From positions 1 through 39,299 of the forward strand of contig UQQU01000029.1 of assembly GCA_900543325.1 (NCBI GenBank): a stretch of 39,299 nucleotides of DNA, given 5' to 3'. A model generated the notes under the pieces. That model made no database searches. It had not been told where the DNA came from and saw only the letters and a program-made list of their open reading frames with translations. The number at the start of each line of letters is the position of its first letter. Positions within the stretch are counted from its first letter, which is position 1. This DNA is from an uncultured Clostridium sp. GTDB taxonomy: Bacteria; Bacillota; Clostridia; Clostridiales; Clostridiaceae. The position numbers were made by a program, and so were the translations under genes. This document shows, one piece after another, positions 15,883 to 23,415 of the stretch.

Positions 15883-16701
15883 CTAAGCTGAAGCAATTTC
15901 ATATAATAATGCTGCAACACCTTTTGTTCTTAAAGCTTTTCTTCCGTAAACTGCTAATCCTCTTACTGCATCAGAAAATGAGCCTTCAAGTCTTAATGCT
16001 TCTGTTTTATTTAATTGAGCTGAATATCCAAACGCTGACTTATGTACACATAAAACTGTATTAGCTGGCACATCTTCACATTGAATTATTGTCATTCCAT
16101 TAACTCCAGCACCTTGTATAATTCCATTAGGTAAAACATTAAAGTTATCTGCAAATCTCTTATCTTTTGCCATTAAATTAATAAACTCTGATTTTGCTAC
16201 AACAAATCTGTTAGACATAGGACACTTATTAGATGATAAAATAGTTCCTAAATCAACAACAAAATCATAAGCTTGGCTAGGATCAGTTATAGATTTTTTT
16301 GCTGATGTTGTACCTAATAACTGTTTATTTGATGTAGTTGGTACTTTAGCCATTTCCTTTAATAAATCAGTATCAACAACTTCTTTTAGATCTAATGCTT
16401 TTTCTTGTGCTAATACTGTTAATACCGGCCCAGCCGCTTGAGCTGCATCAACATCATCTATCTTTAATGCCCAATATTTCTTTTGGTCAAATGGTAATTC
16501 AATTGGTTCAGTACCAGCTTCATCATATTCAACTTTACCAGTATAGTCTTTAACAGTCCCACCTGATACAACATTGAATATTGCCTTTTCTCCTTCTACT
16601 TTTGTCGGTGGAGTTGTAATTATATCTGCAACTGATATTCCTCTCCACGCAGTCATTAATGCAGTTTCCCAAACTGACTTTTTAAAACTTGTGATTGCCA
16701 T
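15883..16701 (-). CDS. Major capsid protein (HK97 fold)
   Basis: 272 residues starting MAITSFKKSVWETALMTAWR. It follows the scaffold gene by 3 bp and has a very strong ribosome site (AAGGGGG). Length and composition fit HK97-fold capsid proteins of clostridial siphophages with a separate scaffold. The C-terminal part (…SFSDAVRGLAVYGRKALRTKGVAALL) is typical of the A-domain end of such proteins. Confidence 0.9.
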   Translation of the reverse strand: MAITSFKKSVWETALMTAWRGISVADIITTPPTKVEGEKAIFNVVSGGTVKDYTGKVEYDEAGTEPIELPFDQKKYWALKIDDVDAAQAAGPVLTVLAQEKALDLKEVVDTDLLKEMAKVPTTSNKQLLGTTSAKKSITDPSQAYDFVVDLGTILSSNKCPMSNRFVVAKSEFINLMAKDKRFADNFNVLPNGIIQGAGVNGMTIIQCEDVPANTVLCVHKSAFGYSAQLNKTEALRLEGSFSDAVRGLAVYGRKALRTKGVAALLYEIASA

Positions 16702-16704
16702 ATT

Positions 16705-17310
16705 TTATTCCCCCTTACTCTGTTCTAAATATGTGTTATATAATGAAGGATTATCAATTACTTGTTCCCAAGTAACTTTCCCTACATTCCCTCCTCCTGT
16801 TGGTGGAGTATACTCTGAATCTCCTAACTTTGCTTTTATTCCTGTTTCTATGTATTGTTTCATAGAATTTTCAAATAACTCAATGTTAGCTTCTGTTGTT
16901 TCATCATCTTGAGCCAATAAGAAATCAATCATATTAGAAGGTATTTTCTTTTCAGTTAATACATCCTTATACTTGCTAATCATTTCTGCTTTAGCCTTTT
17001 CTTTATCAGCTTTATCAAGTCTTTCCTTTAGTTCTCTAATTTCCTTTTGTTCTGGTGTTTCATTTTTACCAGTACGTTTAAGAACTTCTGCTTCAATTAT
17101 CTTTTGCATACCATTCTTTTTAAAATTTTCTATTCCAGTAGTTACTTTCTTATCAAATAACCCCTGTAAAGATTTATCGCTCTCGAGTAGCTTATTTAAG
17201 CCTTCAACATCTGTAATAGGCTTTGCAAAACCATTACTTAATATAATTTCATCTATATCTGCATTGTCATCAACTTCATTGATTAATGCTAATAATTCAG
17301 CTTTATTCAT
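16705..17310 (-). CDS. Capsid scaffolding protein (GP20-like)
   Basis: 201 residues, strongly helical and charged, with a central coiled coil (NETPEQKEIRELKERLDKADKEKAKAE, about 88-114) and a helical C-terminus that should contact the capsid protein. Place between minor head protein and capsid is standard. No protease domain is visible here or nearby, so the scaffold is probably expelled whole. Confidence 0.88.
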   Translation of the reverse strand: MNKAELLALINEVDDNADIDEIILSNGFAKPITDVEGLNKLLESDKSLQGLFDKKVTTGIENFKKNGMQKIIEAEVLKRTGKNETPEQKEIRELKERLDKADKEKAKAEMISKYKDVLTEKKIPSNMIDFLLAQDDETTEANIELFENSMKQYIETGIKAKLGDSEYTPPTGGGNVGKVTWEQVIDNPSLYNTYLEQSKGE

Positions 17311-17393
17311 TTTAATTCCCCCTTTTATAGTTGCTATTGCCCCTACAAAGTAATTCTCTTATTCATATCGACAAATTATTTTAAATTTATTCC

Positions 17394-17422
17394 ATAAAAA
17401 AGAACGAGGTTTATTCCTCGTC
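17394..17422 (-). terminator. Terminator after the minor head protein gene
   Basis: GACGAGG and CCTCGTTC pair over a 6-nt loop (17402-17422) and are followed by six T on the minus strand. The stem overlaps the last codons of the minor head gene and separates packaging from capsid genes. Confidence 0.8.
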
Positions 17423-18307
17423 CTTACTCTTTTTCCACTCTTTATAATTTGTATATGGTATACGTTCCTTGGTTTCATTATCTATTTTAGTTTTAGGTCT
17501 GTAATCCTTACTAGGTAAAGCTATTAAACAACTTCTGCAACAAATATGAGTTGTAACATTTGGTATAGGTTTATTGGAATCATCTTTTCTAAACACTTGC
17601 CCATCATACCTTTGACATGTTTCAGTAGTTTTACCATCTAAAGTCGCATCAAATAGTTGCCATTCAATATTATGTTCATCTGCCCAAAGTTCATTGACTC
17701 CTGCTTGCACTCTTCCAATTTCATTTCTAACTAAAATCTTAGTTGCCTTAGCATTATTATTATATAAGTCTTTTATTTTTTTTCTTATATCATTTACACT
17801 TATTTTCCCCTCTAAGAAGTCCTTAATATCTTTTCTTAATATTTTAGCAATTTTTTCTTTATTTCCTTTTATCCTATCTGAATAAATTTTACCTTTAATA
17901 GTTTCATTGATTATCTTTTCTAAATCTTTAGATTTTATCTTTTTAAGTGTGAAATCTATTCCCAAACTTAAAAGATAACTGCTATTATCCCAAGTTCCAT
18001 TGCCTACATATTTTAAAAAGCTTTTTGTATTTTCTATTTCTTTTATAGTTTCATCTGTAAATGTATAGTTTATTAACTCACCTAACTTATCAAATTCCAT
18101 TTTTATTTGCCCTGGTGTTAAACTCATATACTCATTCAAAATATCATAATCAAGCAGTATTCTTCCTACCTCTACAAGTAAAGAGTTTTGATTATCAGCC
18201 ATACTCTTAAGCATAGCCAATAATTCCTTTTCCCCTTCTTCTGCTAATTTTCCAGCATATTTTAAGAGTTTCTTAGCAAAATCAAGCTGATATTTGTTCG
18301 GTTTCAT
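17411..18307 (-). CDS. Minor head protein (SPP1 gp7 / Mu F-like)
   Basis: 298 residues. The C-terminal domain (about 190-280) carries the family motif: NEIGRVQAGVNELW…W…DATLDGKTTETCQRYDGQVF… and a cysteine cluster (THICCRSC) as in the Mu F family. The start overlaps the portal gene by 26 bp. It is thought to enter the capsid with the portal and help DNA release. Confidence 0.88.
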   Translation of the reverse strand: MKPNKYQLDFAKKLLKYAGKLAEEGEKELLAMLKSMADNQNSLLVEVGRILLDYDILNEYMSLTPGQIKMEFDKLGELINYTFTDETIKEIENTKSFLKYVGNGTWDNSSYLLSLGIDFTLKKIKSKDLEKIINETIKGKIYSDRIKGNKEKIAKILRKDIKDFLEGKISVNDIRKKIKDLYNNNAKATKILVRNEIGRVQAGVNELWADEHNIEWQLFDATLDGKTTETCQRYDGQVFRKDDSNKPIPNVTTHICCRSCLIALPSKDYRPKTKIDNETKERIPYTNYKEWKKSKDEE

Positions 18308-19562
18308 CTTTTATCACATCCAAATCCAACTCACCTAAAGCTTGTTCCTGTTCTTCCATCATCTTGTTATACTCTTCTTCTGCATTAGTAACAAAGCTTA
18401 ATTGGCTTAATCCTGTACGAATACTTAACTTTCCTGTAAGTTGGCTTAATATTTGAGCCATTTCTAAATCATTATTAGGTAAATTCAACGTAAATTTAAT
18501 ACTTACATCTTTGTAATTATAATCAGTACCATCTAAAATATTTAAATATTTAAATAAACATCTTAATCTAGTCTTAATACAATTATTCAAACATTGATGT
18601 ATAGTAGTTAACTTTATTCTTAAACAGTTTAATCTAGTTGCTAACATTGCACCACTTGTATTGCTTTGAACCGTAACTTGATTTTTTAAATGATGTGTTA
18701 CTTTATACATTTCATCTTCTAAAGTTTCTCTATATGTCTTTATAAAATCACTAGGTATATTTTTTACAAGCCACTCAACCTTACCATTTGGATCCGGACA
18801 TTGCATTATCCCCATAGATTTCATTTCTTTAGCATCTTTATCATCTAAAGTCATTCCTGTAATAAGCATATAAGCTAATCTAGTATCTGCTATTTCATTG
18901 CTCCAATCACTTAACGTACTTTCATAACTATCCTGTAAATCCTTTATAGAATTATAAATAGTATCTGCTATTCCATTATTTAATTCTGCTACTCCTACAG
19001 GACAAATACCGAAATAATGTTTTGTAGGTGGAGCTATTTCATTAAATCCTTCATCAAAATGGTATATATAATTATCATCAAAGCAATCTATGTAATATTT
19101 ATTATCTTCAAGTTCCTTTGTATAAAAATATAAAAATAATTCAGCTTTCCCCTCTACATTTCTATATGCTATACCCTGTAATGGATTTATAACCTTTGCC
19201 TTAAACTCTCCCTCATATAAATAATATAATTCATATGCAGTCCCATACGTTAATAGAGTTGTTGCTAAATCTGTATCTAAGCAGCTATTTATATTATTTA
19301 AGTTGTATTCTATAACATTTGTAATATTAGCGTCATTCTCAGATGAATAAGTTAACTTATTACCTGTTAAATATGCCACTTCTTCATCTATAAACATTTT
19401 TATATGATTTGTTTTTACTTTTCTATTGCTTCTATCAGTTATAGGATATTTTTCAAAAGCATCTGTTTCACCCTTATAGTATTTTCCCATTTTCTCATAG
19501 ACAATTTTCCTTTTATCAAACTCTTGTTGTAACCTTAAAGCTATTTCTTTATTATATTGCAC
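18282..19562 (-). CDS. Portal protein (SPP1 gp6-like)
   Basis: 426 residues, GTG start at 19562 with site AGAGGTGAGATA. Typical features are the N-terminal NRKVKTNHIKMFIDEEVAYLTGNK stretch, the YYLYEGEFKAKVINPLQ segment and a C-terminal acidic helix (EEEYNKMMEEQEQALGELDLD). It forms the dodecameric ring through which DNA is packed, next to the terminase gene. Confidence 0.92.
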   Translation of the reverse strand: MQYNKEIALRLQQEFDKRKIVYEKMGKYYKGETDAFEKYPITDRSNRKVKTNHIKMFIDEEVAYLTGNKLTYSSENDANITNVIEYNLNNINSCLDTDLATTLLTYGTAYELYYLYEGEFKAKVINPLQGIAYRNVEGKAELFLYFYTKELEDNKYYIDCFDDNYIYHFDEGFNEIAPPTKHYFGICPVGVAELNNGIADTIYNSIKDLQDSYESTLSDWSNEIADTRLAYMLITGMTLDDKDAKEMKSMGIMQCPDPNGKVEWLVKNIPSDFIKTYRETLEDEMYKVTHHLKNQVTVQSNTSGAMLATRLNCLRIKLTTIHQCLNNCIKTRLRCLFKYLNILDGTDYNYKDVSIKFTLNLPNNDLEMAQILSQLTGKLSIRTGLSQLSFVTNAEEEYNKMMEEQEQALGELDLDVIKDETEQISA

Positions 19563-19572
19563 TATCTCACCT

Positions 19573-21336
19573 CTACAATCCTATTTTTGTTCTATCAAAT
19601 AAACTAATTACATTATTCTTAACAATCTTATCTAATCTATTTACACATTCAGCAGTTATATCAGCACTATCATCATGCAAGGTATATTTTTGTCCTTGGA
19701 AATCAAGCAATAAGTCCACAAATTCCTTATTATTATCCACAAAAATAACTTGCCCATTGTTTACATTGTCAATAATAGTACTAATTTTTTCATCTTTATT
19801 AGTTCTTTGCATTTCATTAAGCCATTCATACCTTTTATTTCTTAACTTAGGCTCATTAGCAATTAATTCTTTTATTTTAACTACATCTGCCCCTTGATAT
19901 GTATTCTTTTCAATATAAATATGAGTTATATCCTCATACATAAGTAATAATTCTACTACCTTTTCACAGTATTTATTAAATTCAAATTTATCTAATACTA
20001 ATTCACGCATATATTTAAATCCATTAGTAGCTTGTGAACCTACTACCATAGCAGTAAAGTCCGATTTTTTATTAGTTGTACTCGCTGGATCTATTGCAAT
20101 CATTGTTTTGATAAAAGTATGATTTTCAATTTCTTCTTTCGTTTGAGTTCTAACCGACTTGAACCACTTTTCACCTATACTAGTAGCATCATTCATCATT
20201 TCGCTCATAAAGGCTTGTCTATTTTCCCAATAAGGAATAGCAAGGTCATTAAAGCAATCCCATTTTTCTTCCCATAGTACAGGGAACTGCATTTCTTCTC
20301 TATGTTTTTCATAAAAAGCTTTAGCAACTGCTTTACTATCTTCAAATTTATCATTGAAATATAGCCTTTTACATTCACTCCATAATGGAGAATCAAATAT
20401 TTCATCAACAGTTTGCCCTTCTTCTAAAATTATTGCTCTCCTTAAGAAAGTTTTATAATCCTTATTTCTTATTAACCTAGAAATCAAACATTCGATATGA
20501 AGAACGGTACCCACACTTACAATCTTAGTTGCACTCTTTATCTTCTTGCCATTTCTATAAACTGCCTTATCTCCACATTGTTCTACTTCCTTAGTCCATT
20601 TATTGTATTGCTTAATTCTAGCATCATCAGTAAGTATATTAGCTTCACTTTGAAAGTCATCCATAGCCAATAAAGTAGGTCTTACACTTCTCCAGTTTAT
20701 ACCTCTTAAAGATGTTCCCGAACCTATTGCCCTTATACAAGTACCATTTGTTAACTCTATTTCATTAGCATTACACTTTAAATCTTTCCTTTTATCATCA
20801 ATTAAAAGTCCAAAAGTCTTTATAATTTTTTTATTAGTTTTAAAAACATTACTTATACTTGAAATAAATTGTTGTGCATCATTATCTGTCTTTGCTCCAA
20901 CTACTGTAAAAATACTTTTTCTATAGCATTTTGCCCATACAGTTAAACTTAAATTACAAGTAGTAGTCTTGGCCCACCCTCTACTTACAACTATATTTAT
21001 TTTATCGTATAGGTCCTTTACAAAAGTATCATTAAGTAACTCAAACATTTCGTAATGGCTCTTTGAAAGTGTTCTAGCAACATTTCCATCTTGAGGCACA
21101 AATATTTCACTTAAGAAGTAAAGATTAAAGAAAGTAATATCTTTTTCGCCTAATGATTTAGCAAGGCCATCAAGATTATTAGAATATTTCTTTATCAGCA
21201 ATACTGCCTTATCATCTCCATAATGCTCACCTAAAAACTTACGGAGTACATAGACCTCATATTTTAACTGTGTATCAAATTCTCTATTATCATAGTAAAG
21301 GATAGTATCACCTCCTAATCGTAAAACCTTCCTCAA
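19573..21336 (-). CDS. Terminase large subunit
   Basis: 587 residues in the open frame. ATPase domain: Walker-A-like VSRGWAKTT (about residue 112), Walker B LLAMDDFQSE (about 224); nuclease domain: first acidic residue in MIAIDPAST (about 415) and later acidic residues (…HDDSADITAE, near 560). It cuts and pumps DNA. The start is unclear: TTG 21336 has no ribosome site, while the best site in the area, AGGAGGTGATACT, stands in front of an in-frame ATC at 21303. Translation may begin there or at the TTG. Confidence 0.93.
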   Translation of the reverse strand: MRKVLRLGGDTILYYDNREFDTQLKYEVYVLRKFLGEHYGDDKAVLLIKKYSNNLDGLAKSLGEKDITFFNLYFLSEIFVPQDGNVARTLSKSHYEMFELLNDTFVKDLYDKINIVVSRGWAKTTTCNLSLTVWAKCYRKSIFTVVGAKTDNDAQQFISSISNVFKTNKKIIKTFGLLIDDKRKDLKCNANEIELTNGTCIRAIGSGTSLRGINWRSVRPTLLAMDDFQSEANILTDDARIKQYNKWTKEVEQCGDKAVYRNGKKIKSATKIVSVGTVLHIECLISRLIRNKDYKTFLRRAIILEEGQTVDEIFDSPLWSECKRLYFNDKFEDSKAVAKAFYEKHREEMQFPVLWEEKWDCFNDLAIPYWENRQAFMSEMMNDATSIGEKWFKSVRTQTKEEIENHTFIKTMIAIDPASTTNKKSDFTAMVVGSQATNGFKYMRELVLDKFEFNKYCEKVVELLLMYEDITHIYIEKNTYQGADVVKIKELIANEPKLRNKRYEWLNEMQRTNKDEKISTIIDNVNNGQVIFVDNNKEFVDLLLDFQGQKYTLHDDSADITAECVNRLDKIVKNNVISLFDRTKIGL

Positions 21337-21518
21337 CTTAAAATTTGGTATAAAATTTTGTGTGGCTTACCGCCCGATATTACCAAAAGCAGTAAATAGA
21401 ACCATACCCCCTATTTAGCCTGTACAAGTATAGAATTACTAAACTTTCACACCAAAAATATCATTTTACCTATACAAATACGTATTTCAGCTTGATTTAC
21501 TTCATATTCCTTAAATTT

Positions 21519-21546
21519 ATTTCGCTAAATTTTGATTTTGCGAAAT
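21519..21546. repeat. Inverted repeat ATTTCGC/GCGAAAT between terS and terL
   Basis: Seven-bp arms at 21519-21525 and 21540-21546 with a 14-nt loop, starting at the terS stop codon. No U-run follows on the transcribed strand. The remaining about 170 bp up to terL hold one CCTGTAC motif (21419) and no gene. Could be an RNA element or a terminase site; undecided. Confidence 0.4.
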
Positions 21547-21956
21547 TATTGCACTTCTTTTAGGTCTATTTCTTCCAGTACACTATCAATATCTATCTTA
21601 TTATTCTCTTTAGTTTCTTCCCCTGTTATATCCTGTTGTACCCTTGTAGGAGTGCCTAAAACCCTGTTTAATAAATAGGTACTTGCTTCTATTCTAGCCT
21701 TCTCTGATTGGCTTGTAGTAGCTATTTCATGCAACTGCGCTATATATATACCAATATTAGCATTAATTCTTTCCTTTGCTGAATCTTTTATTTCTTGGCG
21801 TTGTCTGTTAAGCTCTGCTTTAAACTCTTCTTCTTCTAACCAATTATATAAAGCCGTCCTACTTACCCCTGTAATTCTCGCTACATTAGATAAATTCTCA
21901 CCTTTGATAATATATTCTATTGCCTTAAAGTGTTTTTCTCCTAACTGCATTACCAT
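21546..21956 (-). CDS. Terminase small subunit
   Basis: 136 residues. The N-terminal helix-turn-helix (LSNVARITGVSRTALYNWLEEEEF, about 22-45) is of the phBC6A51/TerS type that recognises the packaging site, followed by a helical oligomerisation part and an acidic tail. The better start may be ATG 21950 (site AAGGTGG). The gene stands immediately downstream of the TGTCCC repeat block, which could contain its DNA target. Confidence 0.88.
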   Translation of the reverse strand: MVMQLGEKHFKAIEYIIKGENLSNVARITGVSRTALYNWLEEEEFKAELNRQRQEIKDSAKERINANIGIYIAQLHEIATTSQSEKARIEASTYLLNRVLGTPTRVQQDITGEETKENNKIDIDSVLEEIDLKEVQ

Positions 21957-22051
21957 TCACCACCTTATTTACAAGTTTACATCTTATATTTAATATATCG
22001 ACTTCCCCTAGTCACTTTATTCCTCCGGAACTTTTCTTTAATTTCTGACTT

Positions 22052-22378
22052 GGGACACTTCGGGACACTAGGACACCTTTTTTCTATAAAGTACTATTAT
22101 ATATATAATATATATATTTCTATTATTTATATTATTTTATTGTCCCTATTGTCCCTATGTCCTTAAAAGCTAGTATTTTCAACACTTCCGAGTGGGACAC
22201 TTTTAAAAAATACACTGTCCCTATACTGTCCCATTGCATTGTCCCTGTCCCATTTTTAAGAATTATTTTCCAATTATTCAATTTCGATTTTACAATTATT
22301 TCAATATTTTCTTTACTGACTGTCCCTATCTTGTCCCTTTTTATAGGTCATGTTGTCCCATTGTCCTGTCCCTGTCCC
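22052..22378. repeat. TGTCCC/GGGACA repeat block with AT-rich core: candidate cos/pac site or replication origin
   Basis: By eye: three GGGACAC (22052, 22062, 22194) and one AGGACAC (22070); TGTCCC at 22141, 22150, 22216, 22227, 22240, 22246, 22321, 22332, 22354, 22367 and 22373; TGTCCT at 22158 and 22362. Spacing is often 9-11 bp, i.e. one helical turn. An AT-only-like stretch (22080-22140) separates the GGGACA group from the TGTCCC group. The block lies between the early-operon terminator and terS and contains no credible gene; open frames here are repeat artefacts. Neighbouring 21957-22051 and 22379-22426 hold nothing else I recognise. Confidence 0.8.
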
Positions 22379-22426
22379 AAAAATATTTTCACCAATACAA
22401 TGAATATTTTCTTTTGTATAGGCAAT

Positions 22427-22453
22427 AAAAAAAAGAAGGTTTTTACACCCTCT
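22427..22453 (-). terminator. Terminator of the early/replication operon
   Basis: AGAGGGT and ACCTTCT pair (one G-T) over a 6-nt loop and are followed by eight T on the minus strand. Just after the ThyX-like gene, so it separates early from late transcription. Confidence 0.8.
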
Positions 22454-22468
22454 CTTAATTAATAGTCG

Positions 22469-23038
22469 CTATAATATTTGTTTTCTTCCATTTAAGTATT
22501 CTTTTCTCCAATCCTTTAGGAACTCTCTACTGTAACCACAATTTTCATTTCCTTCAGAACAAAATCCCCTATATACACAACTAGGAACTAATTTACTCCC
22601 TAACTCTGGCTCTAATTCTTTCACCTGTCTAACTATCTCAAACATTACTTTTCTAGCATCTTTATCAGCACACCAGCACAATCTTACCTTGCTCATATTA
22701 ATTAATGCTTGTGAATTTACAGTCATACCCATAGAAACTAAATCCATTTGGCTTCTTTGTGATCTATCAGTTATATCAGTTCTATCACTTCTTGAAGTTG
22801 TAACATACTTCTCTATTCCTTGATGATGCCTAACAAAGTGAGTGCTTATGCAATATGGAATATCTTCTATGTATACATCAAACAACTTCTCTCTAATAGG
22901 TGAATGTTCCGACATATAAATATTATCTAGGAATACTGTACTGGGCCTAGAATTTTTACTAGGTTCTTTATTTACTGTTAATCTACATTTATCTAATACT
23001 CTTTTACTTTCTGTAATTGACTTAACTGTTATTTTCAT
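22469..23038 (-). CDS. ThyX-like protein (flavin-dependent thymidylate synthase family, altered signature)
   Basis: 189 residues. The segment THFVRHHQGIEKYVTTSRSDR (about 66-86) aligns with the ThyX motif RHRxxSxNExSxR in its spacing and ends, but the third Arg is His and the catalytic Ser/Asn-Glu positions differ. ThyX transfers a methylene group to dUMP using FAD. The changes suggest either a divergent nucleotide-modifying enzyme or a protein with another role. Shorter than typical ThyX (about 215-250). Last gene of the early operon, with a terminator behind it and ribosome site AAAGGAG. Confidence 0.75.
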   Translation of the reverse strand: MKITVKSITESKRVLDKCRLTVNKEPSKNSRPSTVFLDNIYMSEHSPIREKLFDVYIEDIPYCISTHFVRHHQGIEKYVTTSRSDRTDITDRSQRSQMDLVSMGMTVNSQALINMSKVRLCWCADKDARKVMFEIVRQVKELEPELGSKLVPSCVYRGFCSEGNENCGYSREFLKDWRKEYLNGRKQIL

Positions 23039-23076
23039 TTAATATTCTCCTTTTATTATATATTTTGAATTGTGAA

Positions 23077-23181
23077 TTAATAATTTTTATACGGACAACC
23101 ATTACAACTGCCATAACAACCATCACAAGGGTCCTTTTCTTTCTTTTTGTTCCAATTTATAGTTTCAAAAACATAAGTCAT
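23077..23181 (-). CDS. Cysteine-rich mini-protein
   Basis: 34 residues ending DPCDGCYGSCNGCPYKNY: four cysteines spaced C-x2-C-x3-C-x2-C, a likely metal-binding knuckle (zinc or iron-sulfur). Start ATG 23181 has ribosome site GGGAG. It lies between a 65-residue gene and the ThyX-like gene. Function unknown. Confidence 0.65.
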   Translation of the reverse strand: MTYVFETINWNKKKEKDPCDGCYGSCNGCPYKNY

Positions 23182-23217
23182 TTTAATACTCCCTTTCGTT
23201 CTCATTTATTTCAATTC

Positions 23218-23415
23218 TTAACATAGTTTTTCTAAAGGAACCACTACAGGTTCGCATAAATCACAATAACTTTTACAATGCTCCAAATCTCTACTTTGAA
23301 TTACTGGAACATAATCTAATTTATACCTATGCCACCTGTAAATGCTCCACCAACCATCTTGCTCCTGTACAAATTTATATCTAAGGCCATTGGCTTCATA
23401 ATATCTAATATCCAT
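23218..23415 (-). CDS. Small phage protein, unknown
   Basis: 65 residues (MDIRYYEANGLRYKFVQEQD…), aromatic- and basic-rich N-terminus and three cysteines near the end (HCKSYCDLC). The start overlaps the primase-helicase stop by 11 bp, indicating coupling. No domain recognised. Confidence 0.7.
   Translation of the reverse strand: MDIRYYEANGLRYKFVQEQDGWWSIYRWHRYKLDYVPVIQSRDLEHCKSYCDLCEPVVVPLEKLC

Noticed and set aside
20205..20408. Minus-strand frame inside terL
   Set aside because: Lies in another frame within a conserved terminase region; not independent.
22052..22378. CRISPR array
   Set aside because: Repeat units are only 6-7 bp with variable short spacing and both orientations; no CRISPR-length repeats or cas genes.
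22157..22462. Plus-strand open frames of 101 and 64 codons in the TGTCCC block
   Set aside because: They consist of translated repeats (CP/SL/VL runs), have no ribosome site and run against all neighbours.
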